Source: Hetaerina americana
Taxonomy: Eukaryota; Arthropoda; Insecta; Odonata; Calopterygidae
Reading direction: 5' to 3'
NCBI GenBank assembly: GCA_022747635.1
Contig: JAKTNV010000078.1
Coordinates: 1,178,001 to 1,242,000 of the forward strand
DNA length: 64,000 bases
Shown here: positions 1 to 12,167 of the stretch, piece after piece
Layout of the letters: every line of letters begins with the position of its first letter
Numbering within the stretch: the stretch's first letter is position 1
Position numbers and translations under genes: made by a program
The notes under the pieces: model-generated
What the model was told of the DNA's origin: nothing
The model's database searches: none
The model's input: the letters and a program-made list of their open reading frames with translations, nothing else

Positions 1-1418
1 TTGCCCAGTGGATGCCTTACACCTATTCTTAAAGATCCTAAAGTTTCATGCAAAAGATTCAAATAGCTCTCCAGGCAGTAGGGAATCGTTCGATCATACT
101 TCAATTAAAAAAAGAAAACATTTTTCTATTTGTTTTGGTTTTATTTTAAAATTGTATTCCTTTTTCTCCTTTAAAATTTGGTTTTCTATTTCTTTCCTTT
201 AATTTTCTCACCCTTTGTCATTTTTAAGTTATCTCCACAATCCACCTAACCTACTCTTTCTCCTATTTTGAAAACTCCCCCATTACAGGATATCCAAAAT
301 GTCCGTGTGCTTATCTGGCTGCTTTTCGTTGCACCTTTTCCGTCTTTCTGATATCGTCGCAGGCGTTTGGCATTAAATGGACTTATTGTGTCTTTAAAGA
401 AGAGAATATTTTCTCAAGATTAATGTATTAACTCAAGATACCGCCAAGTGTTATTTTATGTTAAATGTACTTACTTTGCGGCTTGTTCTTCATTCAATTC
501 CAATGAATACACAAAATAGAATTTTGCCTTGAAAACCATTTAATTGGGCATCAGTTATGGTATTCCATAACAATTCTCGGGAGAGAGTTCAATCTAAATC
601 GTATTCAAGTCCGACCCAATGCTACGAAAATTATTTCCTGTGACATACCTATGGTTCAAATTTTCTATTCATTGAAGCTAGAAATGTTTCCATATTCTAA
701 ACAACGTGATATTTTTACTTAATGAAAACATTTGGTTTATTCCCCTAACTCTATTTCAATCCAACATAGGCCCTCTTCAGTAATTCTTTTTCGATCAGAA
801 TATTTTCATACCTTAAGTTGTATTTCTTACGATTCATTCCAGAATAATTGCGTTTCTGGCTTTAGGCAAACTTGGAGTATTCTTGAAAAGATATTTCCTC
901 CGCTCCTACTTATTCAATTAAGAAAAGAACTTCTTTTGAGTCTAGCTGCGTAAATTCCAGCCAAAGTTTACAAAAGCAGACGGAATGTGAAGAGAATATA
1001 AAAATGCCTGCTTCATCTTCAAAATTCCCTAGGATATTTCAAAATGATGAGAAGTTCAAGGAATCACTGGAATCCTGTCTGTTTATAAATTAAGGCAACT
1101 TTTTTCATTATCAATGAGTTAGCAAATACTTTTGATGAATTATAAACTTCACTTGATGCTAGACGTTGTTAAGCAAAGAGGCTGGCATATTAAAACCTAA
1201 ATTTCTTCATTTATGCAATTAGTCGCATAAAATGCTATCAAAGCAAACCACGGAGTAAATGCTCATGAAACATTTTCGTGTTAATTATGTATAATTGTAC
1301 TTCGTTTCATTATACTCATCATCATTATCTCAAGGATTGCTTTACTGAAGCATGCGATAAGTACTCAATCATTACCTACTTAGCTCTGAGTTATTATTCG
1401 AATTGGAATATTGTAATA
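1..1418. other. AT-rich non-coding stretch
   Basis: I see no protein-like reading frame, RNA gene or repeat here. Open frames are short and of random composition. It is probably intron or intergenic DNA. Confidence 0.6.
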
Positions 1419-2605
1419 CGAGGGTTATGCCAGAAGTACCCGACCCAACAGAGAAAACACAATTATCTCCTTGCAGCTCTATACAATTTTCCCATCGATG
1501 TTCAATAAGTTCGATAACCTTTTTATAGTAAGAACTGTCTTGCTCCTCAAAATAGCCATTACCTGTCGACAGCGCTTCTTCACGGCTGGAAAATCTTTCA
1601 TTGCCGAGCCATTTTTTCAGGTTTGCGAACAGAAAATAATCCTAGGGGGCTAAATCTGGCGAATAAGGTACATGAGATAGCAGTTCAAACTTTAACTGAT
1701 GAATTTTGGCCTTTGCAAAAACGGATTTGTGAGCTCTTACATTGTGTCCATGAAACAACACTTTCTTCTTAGCCAAATGCGGCGGCCGCTCTTGCTTGAT
1801 TTCTTCGCTCAAACGTTGCAATAAGTTTGCATAATACCCGGCGTTGATATTATTTTCCTTTTTTAAGATAGTCAATGAAAATTATCCCACGCGCATTTCA
1901 AAAAACCGACGTCATGACCTTACCTGCAGATAAAACTTTCGTCGCCTTTTTTGGAGTCGGTTCTCCTTTTTGAATCCATAGTTTTCACTGATATTTTGTC
2001 TCGGGTGTGAAGTAATGAACCCATGTTTCATTCATAGATATGAGATGGTGCAAAAATTTTCCTTTGTTGCTGTGAAACTTTGCTAAATACTCAATTGAAG
2101 CATCTTCATGACAATGGTTTTTCTTGAGTGTGAGCAAACGAGGCACCCATCTTGCACACAGCTTCCTCATGTCCAAATTTTCAGTGAATATGCAATGTTC
2201 CGCACTTTTTGCAATGCCTACTATGTCTGCTAGCTCGCGCACTTTCAGTCGACGATTATGCAGCATCATTTTGTGGATTCTCTTCACCGTTTCTGGAGTC
2301 GTCACCTCATTTGGTCGAACAATGCGATGCTCGTCTTGACAGCTCGTATGGCCTCGTTTTAACCCTGCTACCCAATATTTTACTGCTGTAAACGAAGGAG
2401 CAGACTCACCCAGAGTAGAATCCAGTTCAGCTTTTATATTGGTCGGGCTGAGGCCTTTCAAATAAAAGTATTGTATCACATGACGATGACCAATTTTCTC
2501 CTTTTTCACAAATTCACAGAATATGTTCCCTGTTGATGGCTGCCAAACAAATACTGAACAACATAGCGTCTTTAAACTTGACACATATGCTTTATAGATT
2601 ACATA
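1419..2605 (-). pseudogene. Dead mariner transposase (full-length but decayed copy)
   Basis: This is a nearly full-length mariner-family transposase relic read on the minus strand. About 2540-2050 encodes the N-terminal helix-turn-helix half, ending in the recognisable run DMRKLCARWVPRLLT. It continues to SMNETWVHYF at about 2010-2040, where the family has the first catalytic aspartate (DETW); here it is Asn. A stop follows at 1985-1987. More stops and a frameshift come before LLQRLSEEIKQERP and YSPDLAP (1642-1875). The second catalytic site reads HGHNVRAH in place of the usual HQDNAPAH. After an in-frame TAG at the third catalytic block, the frame goes on as DYFLFANLKKWLG to about 1450. The left end (TA then CGAGGGTTATGCC at 1419) is the element terminus. 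The right terminus is not recognisable, so that border is approximate. With two catalytic residues lost and at least three frame breaks it cannot encode an active enzyme. Confidence 0.88.
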
Positions 2606-2640
2606 CTTTGTAATACAGTAATATTTTTTCAATAACTACC

Positions 2641-3800
2641 GTCATCTCTAGGTCAGGGCATTTTCAGGTAAAGAATGACGATGGAAATTAACTGAGTTCG
2701 ATAATAAAAATTTCCTTTTAAAACAATTAAATTAGTTGATATCTTTATTTGAATTCATGGACCTCTCCGTATTTCCTTTTAACTCAAATATTAATTTGAA
2801 TAATGGTTCTTCCCAAGATAATTAAAAAATAATCTGTAATTTATTACGATTATATGAGTATGAAAAAGACCGAGTCACTTCATTTAAATTGATGGAATTC
2901 CATCATCTCTTTGGAGTCACGGATTTATGGAAAGATACCTAGAAATAATAGTTCACTTTCGCTTTTGACACTGGAGGCAAGCGTATATCTAAATTCCCTT
3001 ATTTTATTGACCATAAATATAACTCTCACTAATTCCAACTGAGAATTTTTAATTAATGTTATATTTTATCTTTAATTAAAAAATGGATCTACCCTTGCTC
3101 TTTCCCTTTGGATAATTTCCTCTGGATTTTGTATTATAGCTCACACTTAGAATTGTGACGACAAGGCTATTTTGTGCCTGGTAACGTAATGGTTCTTCAC
3201 CCTCATTAATCTCCCAAATAGCTGATGAATACATTACATAAGTAGTCGGGTGTTATCGCTTATTCCAATACCATTAGTAAGCATGAGATACGAAATAAAT
3301 TATCAAGTAAAACAATCTGTAAATTCGCAAAGGCATAGTTGTACAATGTGGTGAATTGCAGTCATTTTTTCTGCAGGAGTTGATCGATTTTAGTACTGAT
3401 GGGAGGACTTCGCATAAGTCCCAGATCATGATCTGATAAGGTACAGAATTTAATGGATCGCTGTTTTCTTTGAGTTTAAAGAAACTGATCAAGGTTTAAT
3501 TAAAATTAATTAAGTTACGAGATTCAATTCCAGCCATTTTTTACTTGTCTTATGTAAATTAAGTTTAACCATAAAAATTTCTTTAATTTCAAAACAAAAA
3601 ATCAAAATAAACTGCTTTCTCTCTTTTTGTTACTTGTTATTACCATTTATTTAATATTATTGCTATAATTTTACCAACGGCCTTTTATTCTTTGGCCCTA
3701 ACGTCATTTTTATGAATGAAGTAATTTTATCTCCTGTCTCAGACAGAGAGATTATCTAAATAATTCTGAACCATAAAATCAATTTTCTGAGTAAATAGGT
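2641..3800. other. AT-rich non-coding stretch
   Basis: Nothing supportable beyond AT-rich sequence. A 72-codon frame at 3274-3492 (minus) has no recognisable family features. Confidence 0.5.
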
Positions 3801-3829
3801 TCATTCTTGAATCATCCCCAAGCGTTTAA

Positions 3830-4570
3830 AATGTTCTCATCGTTTCCGTCTCCCAATAGTATCCCTCTCCCGCCCAGAAAGAGATTCCCCTTTCCTCTCC
3901 ATAATCGTAGGAACGCAACTTTTTTCACAGATGATTCCAAGTCGTTACTTTCAGCCAACTCCTATAAGTTCCCCATTTGCACAGTAATTATGCGTTCCTT
4001 TCCGTTTTCGAGGATGCATGATCCTTTCCCTATCCTCCCCTTCATAGCCCTCCCAAAACTTCCATATTCTCCAAATAGGGTCTTCAAGGAGTCAACCTGA
4101 AGAGGTCAGAAAAAAAATCACGAAGGATCGGGTCGAGACACCAAACCTCGTGACTCCCTTACCCAAACGACCCGGGTCCCCTAGTCAAGACCACGCCTCC
4201 TTCAGGCCTAGTTGGGTAAAGGAGACCCTTGAATCCCATATCGTCTTGAAGAGATTCCGGCATTTCCCTTCCCGCTTCCTTCCGTCGGTGGATGGGGGGA
4301 GTAAGAGTGGGAGCGAGCCGTGGGAAGTGGGCGGACGGGATTCACTTTCACCCACAGGGTCGTCCGTTCCCTTAACTTCTCCAGTTCACTCTTGTTTCTT
4401 CCCACCAACTTATCCTCCCACCTATCTCCCTTGCCACGTCCTCCCATCCTCATTTCTTCTTTAATGAACCGTCTCACGCATTTTCTCGGTTTCTTCCTCT
4501 TCGACTCGCAACCTCCCAAAACTCTTTCTAGCGTGCAACCGTTTTTCCACATGGCATTAAATCGCCTGCC
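3830..4570. other. Pyrimidine-rich island
   Basis: The + strand is strongly C/T-biased (runs such as CCTCTCC and TTCCTTCC), in contrast to its AT-rich flanks. Open frames occur on both strands because the biased composition lacks stop codons, and their proteins are low-complexity. I do not call a gene. Confidence 0.5.
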
Positions 4571-4599
4571 CAAAATTTTGGCTTAACATTTTCATCCAA

Positions 4600-6780
4600 T
4601 TTTGAACTTTCTCGTTTTGACTATTCCAATAAACTATTTTATATTTTATTCAGATATTTTGTTTTCGACCTCCTGCGTCGTACGTGAATTTTTGGTGTCG
4701 ATGGAAAGTAAACGTGGCAAGATACAGTCTCATGAATAATGAAGGTCTCAAAATTTGGGATCTTTAGATATGATGAAGTATGCTTTAACGTTAGGCAGAA
4801 ACGCACACTAGATGAGAGATAAACCCCGTCTCATTCGAAGAGTATGGGAAATACAGACAATTGCTAAATCAACTCCGAAAGATCGTAAATATTATCCTCA
4901 AACTGGCAGAAATTCATTCAAAGATTTTATTCTTACAAGTTAACTCTGTAAGTATCCTTGAGGAATTCTTTACATGCAGAATAATTTTGGAGTCGGTACG
5001 GCCACTTATATCATACTAAAGCTGGCGTATAACTCTGACAAATAATACGCAGGGGATTTTGACAATTTTCCCGCTCATTAAGGTTAATAGCCATAACGAT
5101 GGCCTAATGAAACCATTATCGCTCTCCCTCGAGTTACACCCTGCTCATAAATCGTGGTATCAAGGATATTTCGTAGCCAATTTGATGAAATTATGTGTCA
5201 ATTATTTTAACTTACAGCGAACGAGTGTTCGATGGAGATAATGTCACAAAACGATCCGCAGACACTGACATACATCAGTTCTCAAGAAAATGAGTCAGCT
5301 CTTTAAGCAGCGATCAGTCGCTTAACCCATTCTCCACTCATTATTAGAATTAATTACCTGCTGCTTTTCATCAAAGGTAAAGTGATAACACTTCCTTAAT
5401 GACTCCACGGAAATGTGAACTCTTTACTCCACTTTATTTGGCCAGTTTTTGGAACTAGTTCGCCGGGCGTTACAATAAAATGTTAACCTTAGCATTAAAT
5501 GCATTCCAAAAGATTTAAATATAATTTGTGGAGAGTAGGAACAAAGTTTTAAGGCAGGGAGGCTTCGTGATTAACTACTGCAAAGATGAGACAGGCTTAG
5601 TGAAATTAATGGAGCTATTACTTACTGAGTCTGCTCTGTTCCCTATCACGCTTCTGTTGGATCTTCAAACTCCTAGAGTCCACCTTCTTCTTCACACCAA
5701 ACCCTCACTCTATTGTTCCTTTCGTCTTGTTGTTGAGTTCTCCTACCTCTTCTCATTCTCATCTCGGTTCTTTCGCACTTCTCCACCATGCACGCCTCAC
5801 TCAGTTTACCGCTGAGTTTGACTGCCCATACCAGACCTTTGTCTCCAGTCTCGCTAAACATTTTCTCCCCAACGCACCGTTAGGGCCAGAGCCATAACCA
5901 TTCCGTTTTTCCCAAGTTTAAAGCCAAAAAAGCAGATGCAATACTTAGATCTTTCCTCTCACCTCTCTGCAGCAGCTCTCTCTCTTTCTCAACTTCATTC
6001 GAATTTCTTGACTGTCTGTGCTATTGTCTTTCTCTAAACTCCTTCGTCATGTCTGAATAAGCCGCCGACCATTCCTTTCCCGGATTAAACGCAGACATCC
6101 TAAACTCACTTCGGGGTACCAATCCACGTAAACAGACGGCATTGTGACATCTTCATGTAGTTTTGGGTGCATGAGTATCCATAGAATTAAAGGCTTTCAT
6201 TGATACAGAATAAAATTTACGGGTAATTTTACTCCCTCTCCTATTAATTCAACATAATACGTATGAAGAAACTCAGAATATTTTTAGCGCAGATGAAATC
6301 AAAGAAAATGACCTTCAGCCTAGTAAAGTATCGTAAATAAAATGAATAAGTAATTAGTTTCATAAACAATCGAAACCGATTGAGCGTAAGTAAAATTTAT
6401 TGTTAATTATAAAAAAATAAATCTTCGAAATAACGATTGTAATGAAACATGCTCCCGCAATAAATTAGTCTCAAATTCGCTCCTTCGGCTCGTAGACCGC
6501 ATACTACATTTCTGACATAGCATTGATCTCGTAGAAATATTCTCCTAGATCATCGTACCTCTAATAGTAAATGTTTAGTTATTCAGTATCAGGACTAAGT
6601 TAATTTGTGTGACCGAACCTCAGTGAATGAATCCCAACTAAACCCAAAAAAAATATTTCATGTATTAAAATTGATGTTAACTGTAAAAAAAACTCTTCAA
6701 GTTCATAAAGGGTTTTTAAAGTAAATGACTAACTGAATTCTCTTTCTTCGAAATATTTTTAATGTAAAATATGCGATATA
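4600..6780. other. Non-coding; C/T-rich patch near 5640-6060
   Basis: There is no recognisable gene. The patch 5640-6060 is C/T-rich on the + strand, like other islands in the window. The rest is AT-rich. Confidence 0.45.
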
Positions 6781-6803
6781 AAATTTTGATGACACTCGAG
6801 TCT

Positions 6804-6842
6804 GACCTGAAGAAGGTCTCAGAGAAGGTTGAAAACTTAAAC
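6804..6842 (+). repeat. Short relic of a foldback/Penelope-like repeat end
   Basis: The segment CCTGAAGAAGGTCTCAGAG followed by AAGGTTGAAAAC matches, with a few changes, the arms of the foldback repeat at 48606-48813 (AAAGAAGGCCTCGGAGAAGG). Both copies lie directly beside a long (TA)n tract. It is probably a truncated copy of the same repeat family. Confidence 0.5.
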
Positions 6843-6846
6843 TTTC

Positions 6847-6849
<3 letters not shown>

Positions 6850-6927
<78 letters not shown>

Positions 6928-6933
6928 TATATA
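6850..6933. repeat. (TA)n microsatellite with internal palindrome
   Basis: There are two (TA)n blocks. TAGGATA and TATCCTATA flank the second block, so about 6888-6933 is a perfect inverted repeat that could extrude as a cruciform. Confidence 0.95.
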
Positions 6934-7342
6934 GAGCATCATCCCGGCAAGTCGAACGATCCATGATCAAGTCCCGGCCAAGGAAATCATTTTGCGCTTG
7001 TGAACTGCTTGATTCCGCTTTCCCCACTTTGTGTTCATCTTATACATGTGTTCCTATCCCTTTACCTTACATCTAAATCCATTTTAATGAATATATGTTC
7101 ACCATATGGCGGGTTTTGCGTGTTTCAATGCATATATCCTATCTGATGAACAAGTACTACTGATACTTATATCTGATCCCCGGACAACTGCGAGTTATAC
7201 CTAACACGTAAATTTATTACCATTAACAATTTTCAATATTTATTCTATAGAAAATCATATAAATTAGAGATTTAAGCTATCTTCACTGAGATATAAATTT
7301 ACTGACTTAAAGTCCGTTTATGAACAGCGACTGATCGGAATA

Positions 7343-7369
7343 CTACCTTGATCAAAAAGTTCCCGGAAT
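7343..7369 (+). repeat. mariner A left terminal inverted repeat
   Basis: It begins CTACCTTGATCAAAAAG directly after TA and pairs with 8650-8676 with one mismatch. Confidence 0.93.
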
Positions 7370-7548
7370 AACCACCGTGTGGCGCTCCCATCTTTCCGAT
7401 TTGAGTTCTGTTTTTTTTTGTTAAATTGGTACATCTGTTGTTGATATTCCCTTTAAATCTTAGTGTCATAACTTGACATTTGCAAAAGTTACGTAGCCAA
7501 GAGTACATCTATCTCTGTGTGTGTTGGCGATTTTTTACAATTGCAGAA

Positions 7549-8623
7549 ATGGATTTAAATTTGCAACAACGAACTTGTATTAAATTTTGCGTAAAAAACG
7601 GATTTAGTGGCGCACGGACGTTGGAAATGTTGGAAAAGTGTTTCGGCAACGATTCTCTAAAAAAAACGGTCGTTTACCAGTGGCACGAGCGGTTCAGAAG
7701 TGGTCGTGAGTCAATCGAAGATGATGAACGCAGTGGCAGACCATCGACATCGAAAGTCGGTGAAAAAATTGATAAAGTAAAAGAAATGTTGGTCAATAAC
7801 CGCAAATTAACCATCAGAGAAATAGCGGAGGACTTCAACATTGCCTATGGATCCGCCCAAGACATTGTGGTTAATGATTTGGGTTTCCGTCGTGTAGCAG
7901 CAAAGTTGGTGCCGAAAGACCTCAATTTCATGCAAAAAAGAGACCGTTTTGACGTCGCAAAAGACATGGTTTGCGAGGCTGAATCCGATCCCACATTCAT
8001 CAAAAGGATCATTACTGGAGACGAGACGTGGGTTTATGAGTACGACACGCAATCCAGACATCAGGCAAGTGAATGGCGTTCACCAAATGAGCCGAGACCA
8101 AAAAAACCACGTCGTTTTCAGTCAAAAAAGAAGGCAATGCTGACGGTTTTCATGGATTACAACGGTGTAGTGCATCATGAATTTTTGCCAGAAGGCCAGA
8201 CAGTAAACAAAGAGTATTATTTGGGCGTTATGAGACGTTTGCGTGAAGCAATTCGCCGAAAGAGACCAGAAATGTGGGCAGAAAACTCGTGGATTTTGCA
8301 CCAATGATAACGCACCGTCGCACAGTGCTATCATTATTCGTAATTTTTTGACGAAAAATGCAACAAATACCATCCAACAGCCACCGAATTCACCTGATTT
8401 GGCTCCCTGTGACTTCTTTCTGTTCAATCGAGTTAAAAAACCATTACGGGGAACGCGTTTTAGCAGCCGAGAGGAAGTAATGGAAAAATCGCAGGAAGCA
8501 CTGATGGACATACCGAAAACCGAATATAAAAAATGTTTCGAGGATTGGATCAAGCGCTGGCATAAGTGTGTTGCAGTCGATGGGGATTACTTTGAAGGGG
8601 ACAATATAGATTTAGATGAATAA
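7549..8623 (+). pseudogene. mariner transposase with a single frameshift
   Basis: The product would be a cut-and-paste DDD transposase of the mariner family that binds the element ends and moves it into TA sites. I start it at the ATG at 7549 (MDLNLQQR), which fits the usual mariner N-terminus; the frame is open further upstream. Order of features: helix-turn-helix half (residues about 1-110), GDETWVYEYD with the first catalytic Asp (about 8017-8045), NDNAPSH with the second, and SPDLAPCDFFLF with the third. There are 34 residues between the second and third Asp (D34D). The frame breaks at 8303-8304, where one extra A in CACCAATGATAAC separates the front part (7549-8307) from the rear (about 8303-8623). 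This is the only lesion I see. An active enzyme is unlikely unless the extra base is a sequencing error. Confidence 0.93.
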
Positions 8624-8649
8624 ACTTGTATTTTTAATTTTCTGAATAA

Positions 8650-8676
8650 ATTCCGGGAAATTTTTGATCAAGGTAG
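8650..8676 (-). repeat. mariner A right terminal inverted repeat
   Basis: It ends TTTTTGATCAAGGTAG directly before TA and is the reverse complement of the left end. Confidence 0.93.
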
Positions 8677-8679
8677 TAA

Positions 8680-10440
8680 ATTGGTGTATGTATAAATAAT
8701 CTCCTATATATATGACTACTCAGGTTAAACAGAGAGGCAATGACAAAATAAATTCTGATTTGTTCTCTCTCGATAATTTATTCGTTTCTAGAATTCAAGT
8801 ACAAAAACTAGTGACTTCTTTGCCGCGTAATTCGTATTACCGGCCAATACATGTCACTGGCAAGCAATGCAATTAATAGGTGCGGCATTTGAACTACATA
8901 AAATCCATTAAAATTTAATGGAGTCTATATAATATACAACTGCCACTAAAATAATTTTAGAATTTCGAAAATGTAAAATATTGTCATATTCTGTCATAAC
9001 AGTGACATTAAGGTATTTTTGAGGAATCATTAAGCAGAGATTAAAACATGAAGAGTAGTTTGAACGTTGAAAATACTTGTCGCGCAATATCTTTCTTTCA
9101 CTCTCCCCAATTTCCTTTAAATATTACAAGCCCATTCATTATAAACAATAGTGAGAATGACTGGGGAAATCCCACTCGCCGAATCAAACGTTGAATATTC
9201 AAAGAATGCTGCTTTCCATTCCCCTCGCTTTTGTCTCTTTCCTTCATCTATTGCCCTTGTATCCAACAGAAGTTCGCGAAAGTTATTCGGTGTTGTTCGG
9301 CTTTTGCTTTTATATAGATCTACGGATTTTTTTTCATCCGAAATTTCTGAGAAAAGTTTCCGGAGAGTTATTTCATGCCTGGACACGGCGCATTATCTTT
9401 CAGATGAATGGATGGAATGTTCGAAATGTACATATTTTATTCAATGACTTGCTCTGCGAGGGAATTAAACATTTAGCTTCTCTCTCGAGATGAGATATCA
9501 TCGATCAACAGCAGTTCATTTAAGTAATTTGGAGGAAACAGAAAATACATGAGTAGTTTAATTTTATATGTCACTCTATATCTACTCTCCAGTAGCCCAT
9601 CTGGTACACCTATATAAATAGCCCCTCCTTAATAAAGTCCATTCGTGAGATACTGACTAAGATCTTTGCAAACTCGTCCATTTTTCTCATTATCGCAAAA
9701 TTATTCCCATAGCATCCCGAAACTCTTCAGCTTTAATATACGATATATGCAAACATACATCATTTTGATTGAAATTGAAATCACGGGCCCAGCGCAAATT
9801 TTCTTGATTGGATTTCAAATTTAAGCACCAATTTTAGGGCCGTAATCTTAACTGTAAAGGAATTTATTACAGATAGTGGACTTTTACCACTGATGATCTT
9901 CTCATTGTACCGTCCTACTGCATGACTACTACTATATGTGCCCTTTTATATCGAGCGATCGCTTTATGTTACCGTTCAGAAATAGGGCCAAGGGCCTCGT
10001 CGCTCGCGGTCCTATTTCTTCCTTTCTTCATATCCGCTCATATTGTGTGCTGCAACCTCTCCAACCTTCCGCCCCAAGAGAGCTGCCGCCGTCGTCTGCA
10101 ATGTATTTTCTTGGGGTCGAGGTGAACCAGCCAATCCTCCCTCTCCGACCACTCCCTTCGACTTGACAGCTTTGATTGCGTAATCCGTACTCTCCGCCCC
10201 ACCTACTATCATTTGTCTACCCCCACCGGTTAGTTCATTTTGAAAAGCACTCAGTAATAACGGGTTGGAATTAACTGGAACTCAAACTCTCAATTCCCTG
10301 TCCGTAATCTTTCAATAATTTCAATTGTGACAAACTCTTCGCTGAGGAATGGAATTATCTTGTTAGTGTGATTTATTACAATTCAACTTTTCTCCTTTTT
10401 ATTTAAATTGACGGAAGGTTTTGACTGAATGCTACCAAAT
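8680..10440. other. Non-coding stretch
   Basis: No recognisable gene. The interval 9150-9490 is open in several frames on both strands, but none resembles a known family and the openness probably reflects composition. The interval 9980-10230 is locally GC-richer without a feature I can name. Confidence 0.4.
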
Positions 10441-10450
10441 AATATATCTC

Positions 10451-10511
10451 TTAACTGAAGCCATCGTAACTGTTGAAATGAAATATCAACAGTTACGATG
10501 GCTTCAGTTAA
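10451..10511. repeat. Perfect 26 bp hairpin, 9 nt loop
   Basis: The left arm 10451-10476 (TTAACTGAAGCCATCGTAAC, then TGTTGA) is exactly complementary to 10486-10511, with the loop AATGAAATA between. It could be a small palindromic transposon remnant or a structured RNA. It is shorter and more perfectly paired than an ordinary microRNA precursor. Confidence 0.85.
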
Positions 10512-10692
10512 AAACCTTTTGAACCATCAATTCTTCATTCTTATCCATGAATTTAGCTGGACGTACATTAAGCCGTAAGTAGCTTTAAATAGAAAGAGAT
10601 ATTTCTACCTCCAAGAATAATATGCAGAAGTGAAGAGAGATAGTCCTTTCAGGCACTCTTATAATTGGCTATACAATTGTTCCCCTTTCTAC

Positions 10693-10730
10693 CCATCCAA
10701 TTCTTCATATGTGACTACAGAATTGGATGG
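10693..10730. repeat. Perfect 12 bp hairpin, 14 nt loop
   Basis: CCATCCAATTCT at 10693-10704 is reverse-complemented at 10719-10730. It lies about 180 bp from the larger perfect hairpin. Confidence 0.7.
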
Positions 10731-10919
10731 CCTTATGTCAGGGTACTAAAATACCAGAAGATATAAGTGCTGCGCTCATTGAGATAATTTACACTCGGAA
10801 AACACGAAAGTTGTAATTGATAAATTCATGTATTATTTTCAGTCTGGCAGAAAATATTTCCAGCATGTCAAGTTCGCCATATTATCATAACTTCAAAAGT
10901 CTTACACAATTAATGTTGT

Positions 10920-11310
10920 TCCTACGGAGAGAGAGGAGAGAGAGCGATCTTCATATCTTCGTAAAAGATGCGGGAGAAGTGCACCGTATAAAAGTCAAAA
11001 GTATATAATACATCCAAGTAAAAGAGTGAAAGCATTTCTGGTTAAAGATATGAAAGAGGTTTCCAAATGCTGAGGCTTTGAAAGCAGTAGTCGTCGGTCA
11101 CGAGGAGGGGATGTAAAAGATAGCGTTGATCACTCGGCTGAGAAGAGAGAGAGTGCGAAGGTCAAAGTGAGGTCACACCTTCCTTCAGAGAAGAATGGGA
11201 CGCGAAGTTAGGACTGGAAGGGCCTAAAAGCTGGGACAAACGGAAGGGGGGAGAATGGATCCGGAGGAGAGAGAAAAAAGAATGGAGCGAATGTGATGCT
11301 GTCAGCCGGA
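10920..11310. other. Purine-rich island
   Basis: The + strand is rich in GAGA-type runs (GGAGAGAGAGGAGAGAGAGC near 10925, AAGAGAGAGAG near 11143, GGAGGAGAGAG near 11261). No supported gene. Confidence 0.5.
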
Positions 11311-11319
11311 AGAGCGATC

Positions 11320-12167
11320 TTCAAATATCCCTCGTCTAACCCTGAAGACACAGAGAGACATGGATTATCAGTCTATTCAGGCACCACCTCGACGTATTCA
11401 GTATCGACCACTTGTCCAAATAGCTTCCGTGATCAGAACCTTTCAAACGTGCTGTTAACATTAATTGATCATGGTTATATATTATACGATATTATCAGCG
11501 CCTCTGGAGTTTAATTATTACGAATAACTGGTGTTTAACGATTCCGTTGACTTTGTTTGTTGAGAAGACCGTTTATTCTTCTGCAAATTTTTATATTATA
11601 TCCCTGGTGCCCCTCCATTTTCAATTTTATGACCGATTGAACATCAACGACTCTCACGGTGACAACTAGGTAACACATATTCCTTAAGAAATTTTAATTT
11701 TTAAAGTCGTAAATAATTCTTCAAACGTTAAAAAATCATTAAGCGGATGGAAAACTGATTTGATAACTGAGGCTAGAAATCACATCCTTAAATTCCCTAA
11801 ATCAAGCTTGTTTTCATAGTTCACGATAATGGATCAAGTTTCTTGTGCCATATACGGTTTGGCAAATAAATCTGCTACCCGAAGAATTGCTCAGCTTGGG
11901 TTTAATCAATAGAACGATTTATAAATTCTCCCGAATTAGTCTGGTCCTTTCGGGCATTAGCCGGAATCTCTATCATTCACTCACCTACCCGACTCCTATT
12001 TACATTAATGAGGATCTAATTTAAATATTTTCCTCCACAGTCTCTATTCGACATTCCTCACCCATTCCTTTGGTGTCTCTTCATCTTTAGAACCTATAAC
12101 ATTTTATTTTACAATAAAAATCGAGATACATCAGTAATGTGTCTCAAAAATATTACAAGTGATAATA
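11320..12167. other. AT-rich non-coding stretch
   Basis: Nothing supportable is seen. Confidence 0.4.

Larger units (their letters stand above)
7343..8676 (+). mobile_element. mariner element A (1334 bp)
   Basis: This is a complete mariner transposon. It is bounded by TA on both sides (7341-7342 and 8677-8678), the expected mariner target duplication. Terminal inverted repeats of about 27 bp start CTACCTTGATCAAAAA and differ at one position between the two ends (7343-7369 and 8650-8676). The internal transposase gene is on the + strand and has one frameshift. The good preservation of ends and gene suggests fairly recent insertion. Confidence 0.95.

Noticed and set aside
6703..7076. Frames rich in IYIYIY
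   Set aside because: Translation of a (TA)n microsatellite; likewise 39588-39872, 48372-48645 and 58200-58330.
8122..8553. 143-codon minus-strand frame
   Set aside because: Shadow of the mariner A transposase on the opposite strand.
10451..10511. MicroRNA precursor
   Set aside because: The stem is perfectly paired and only 26 bp. Arthropod precursors are usually longer with bulges. Kept as a hairpin only.
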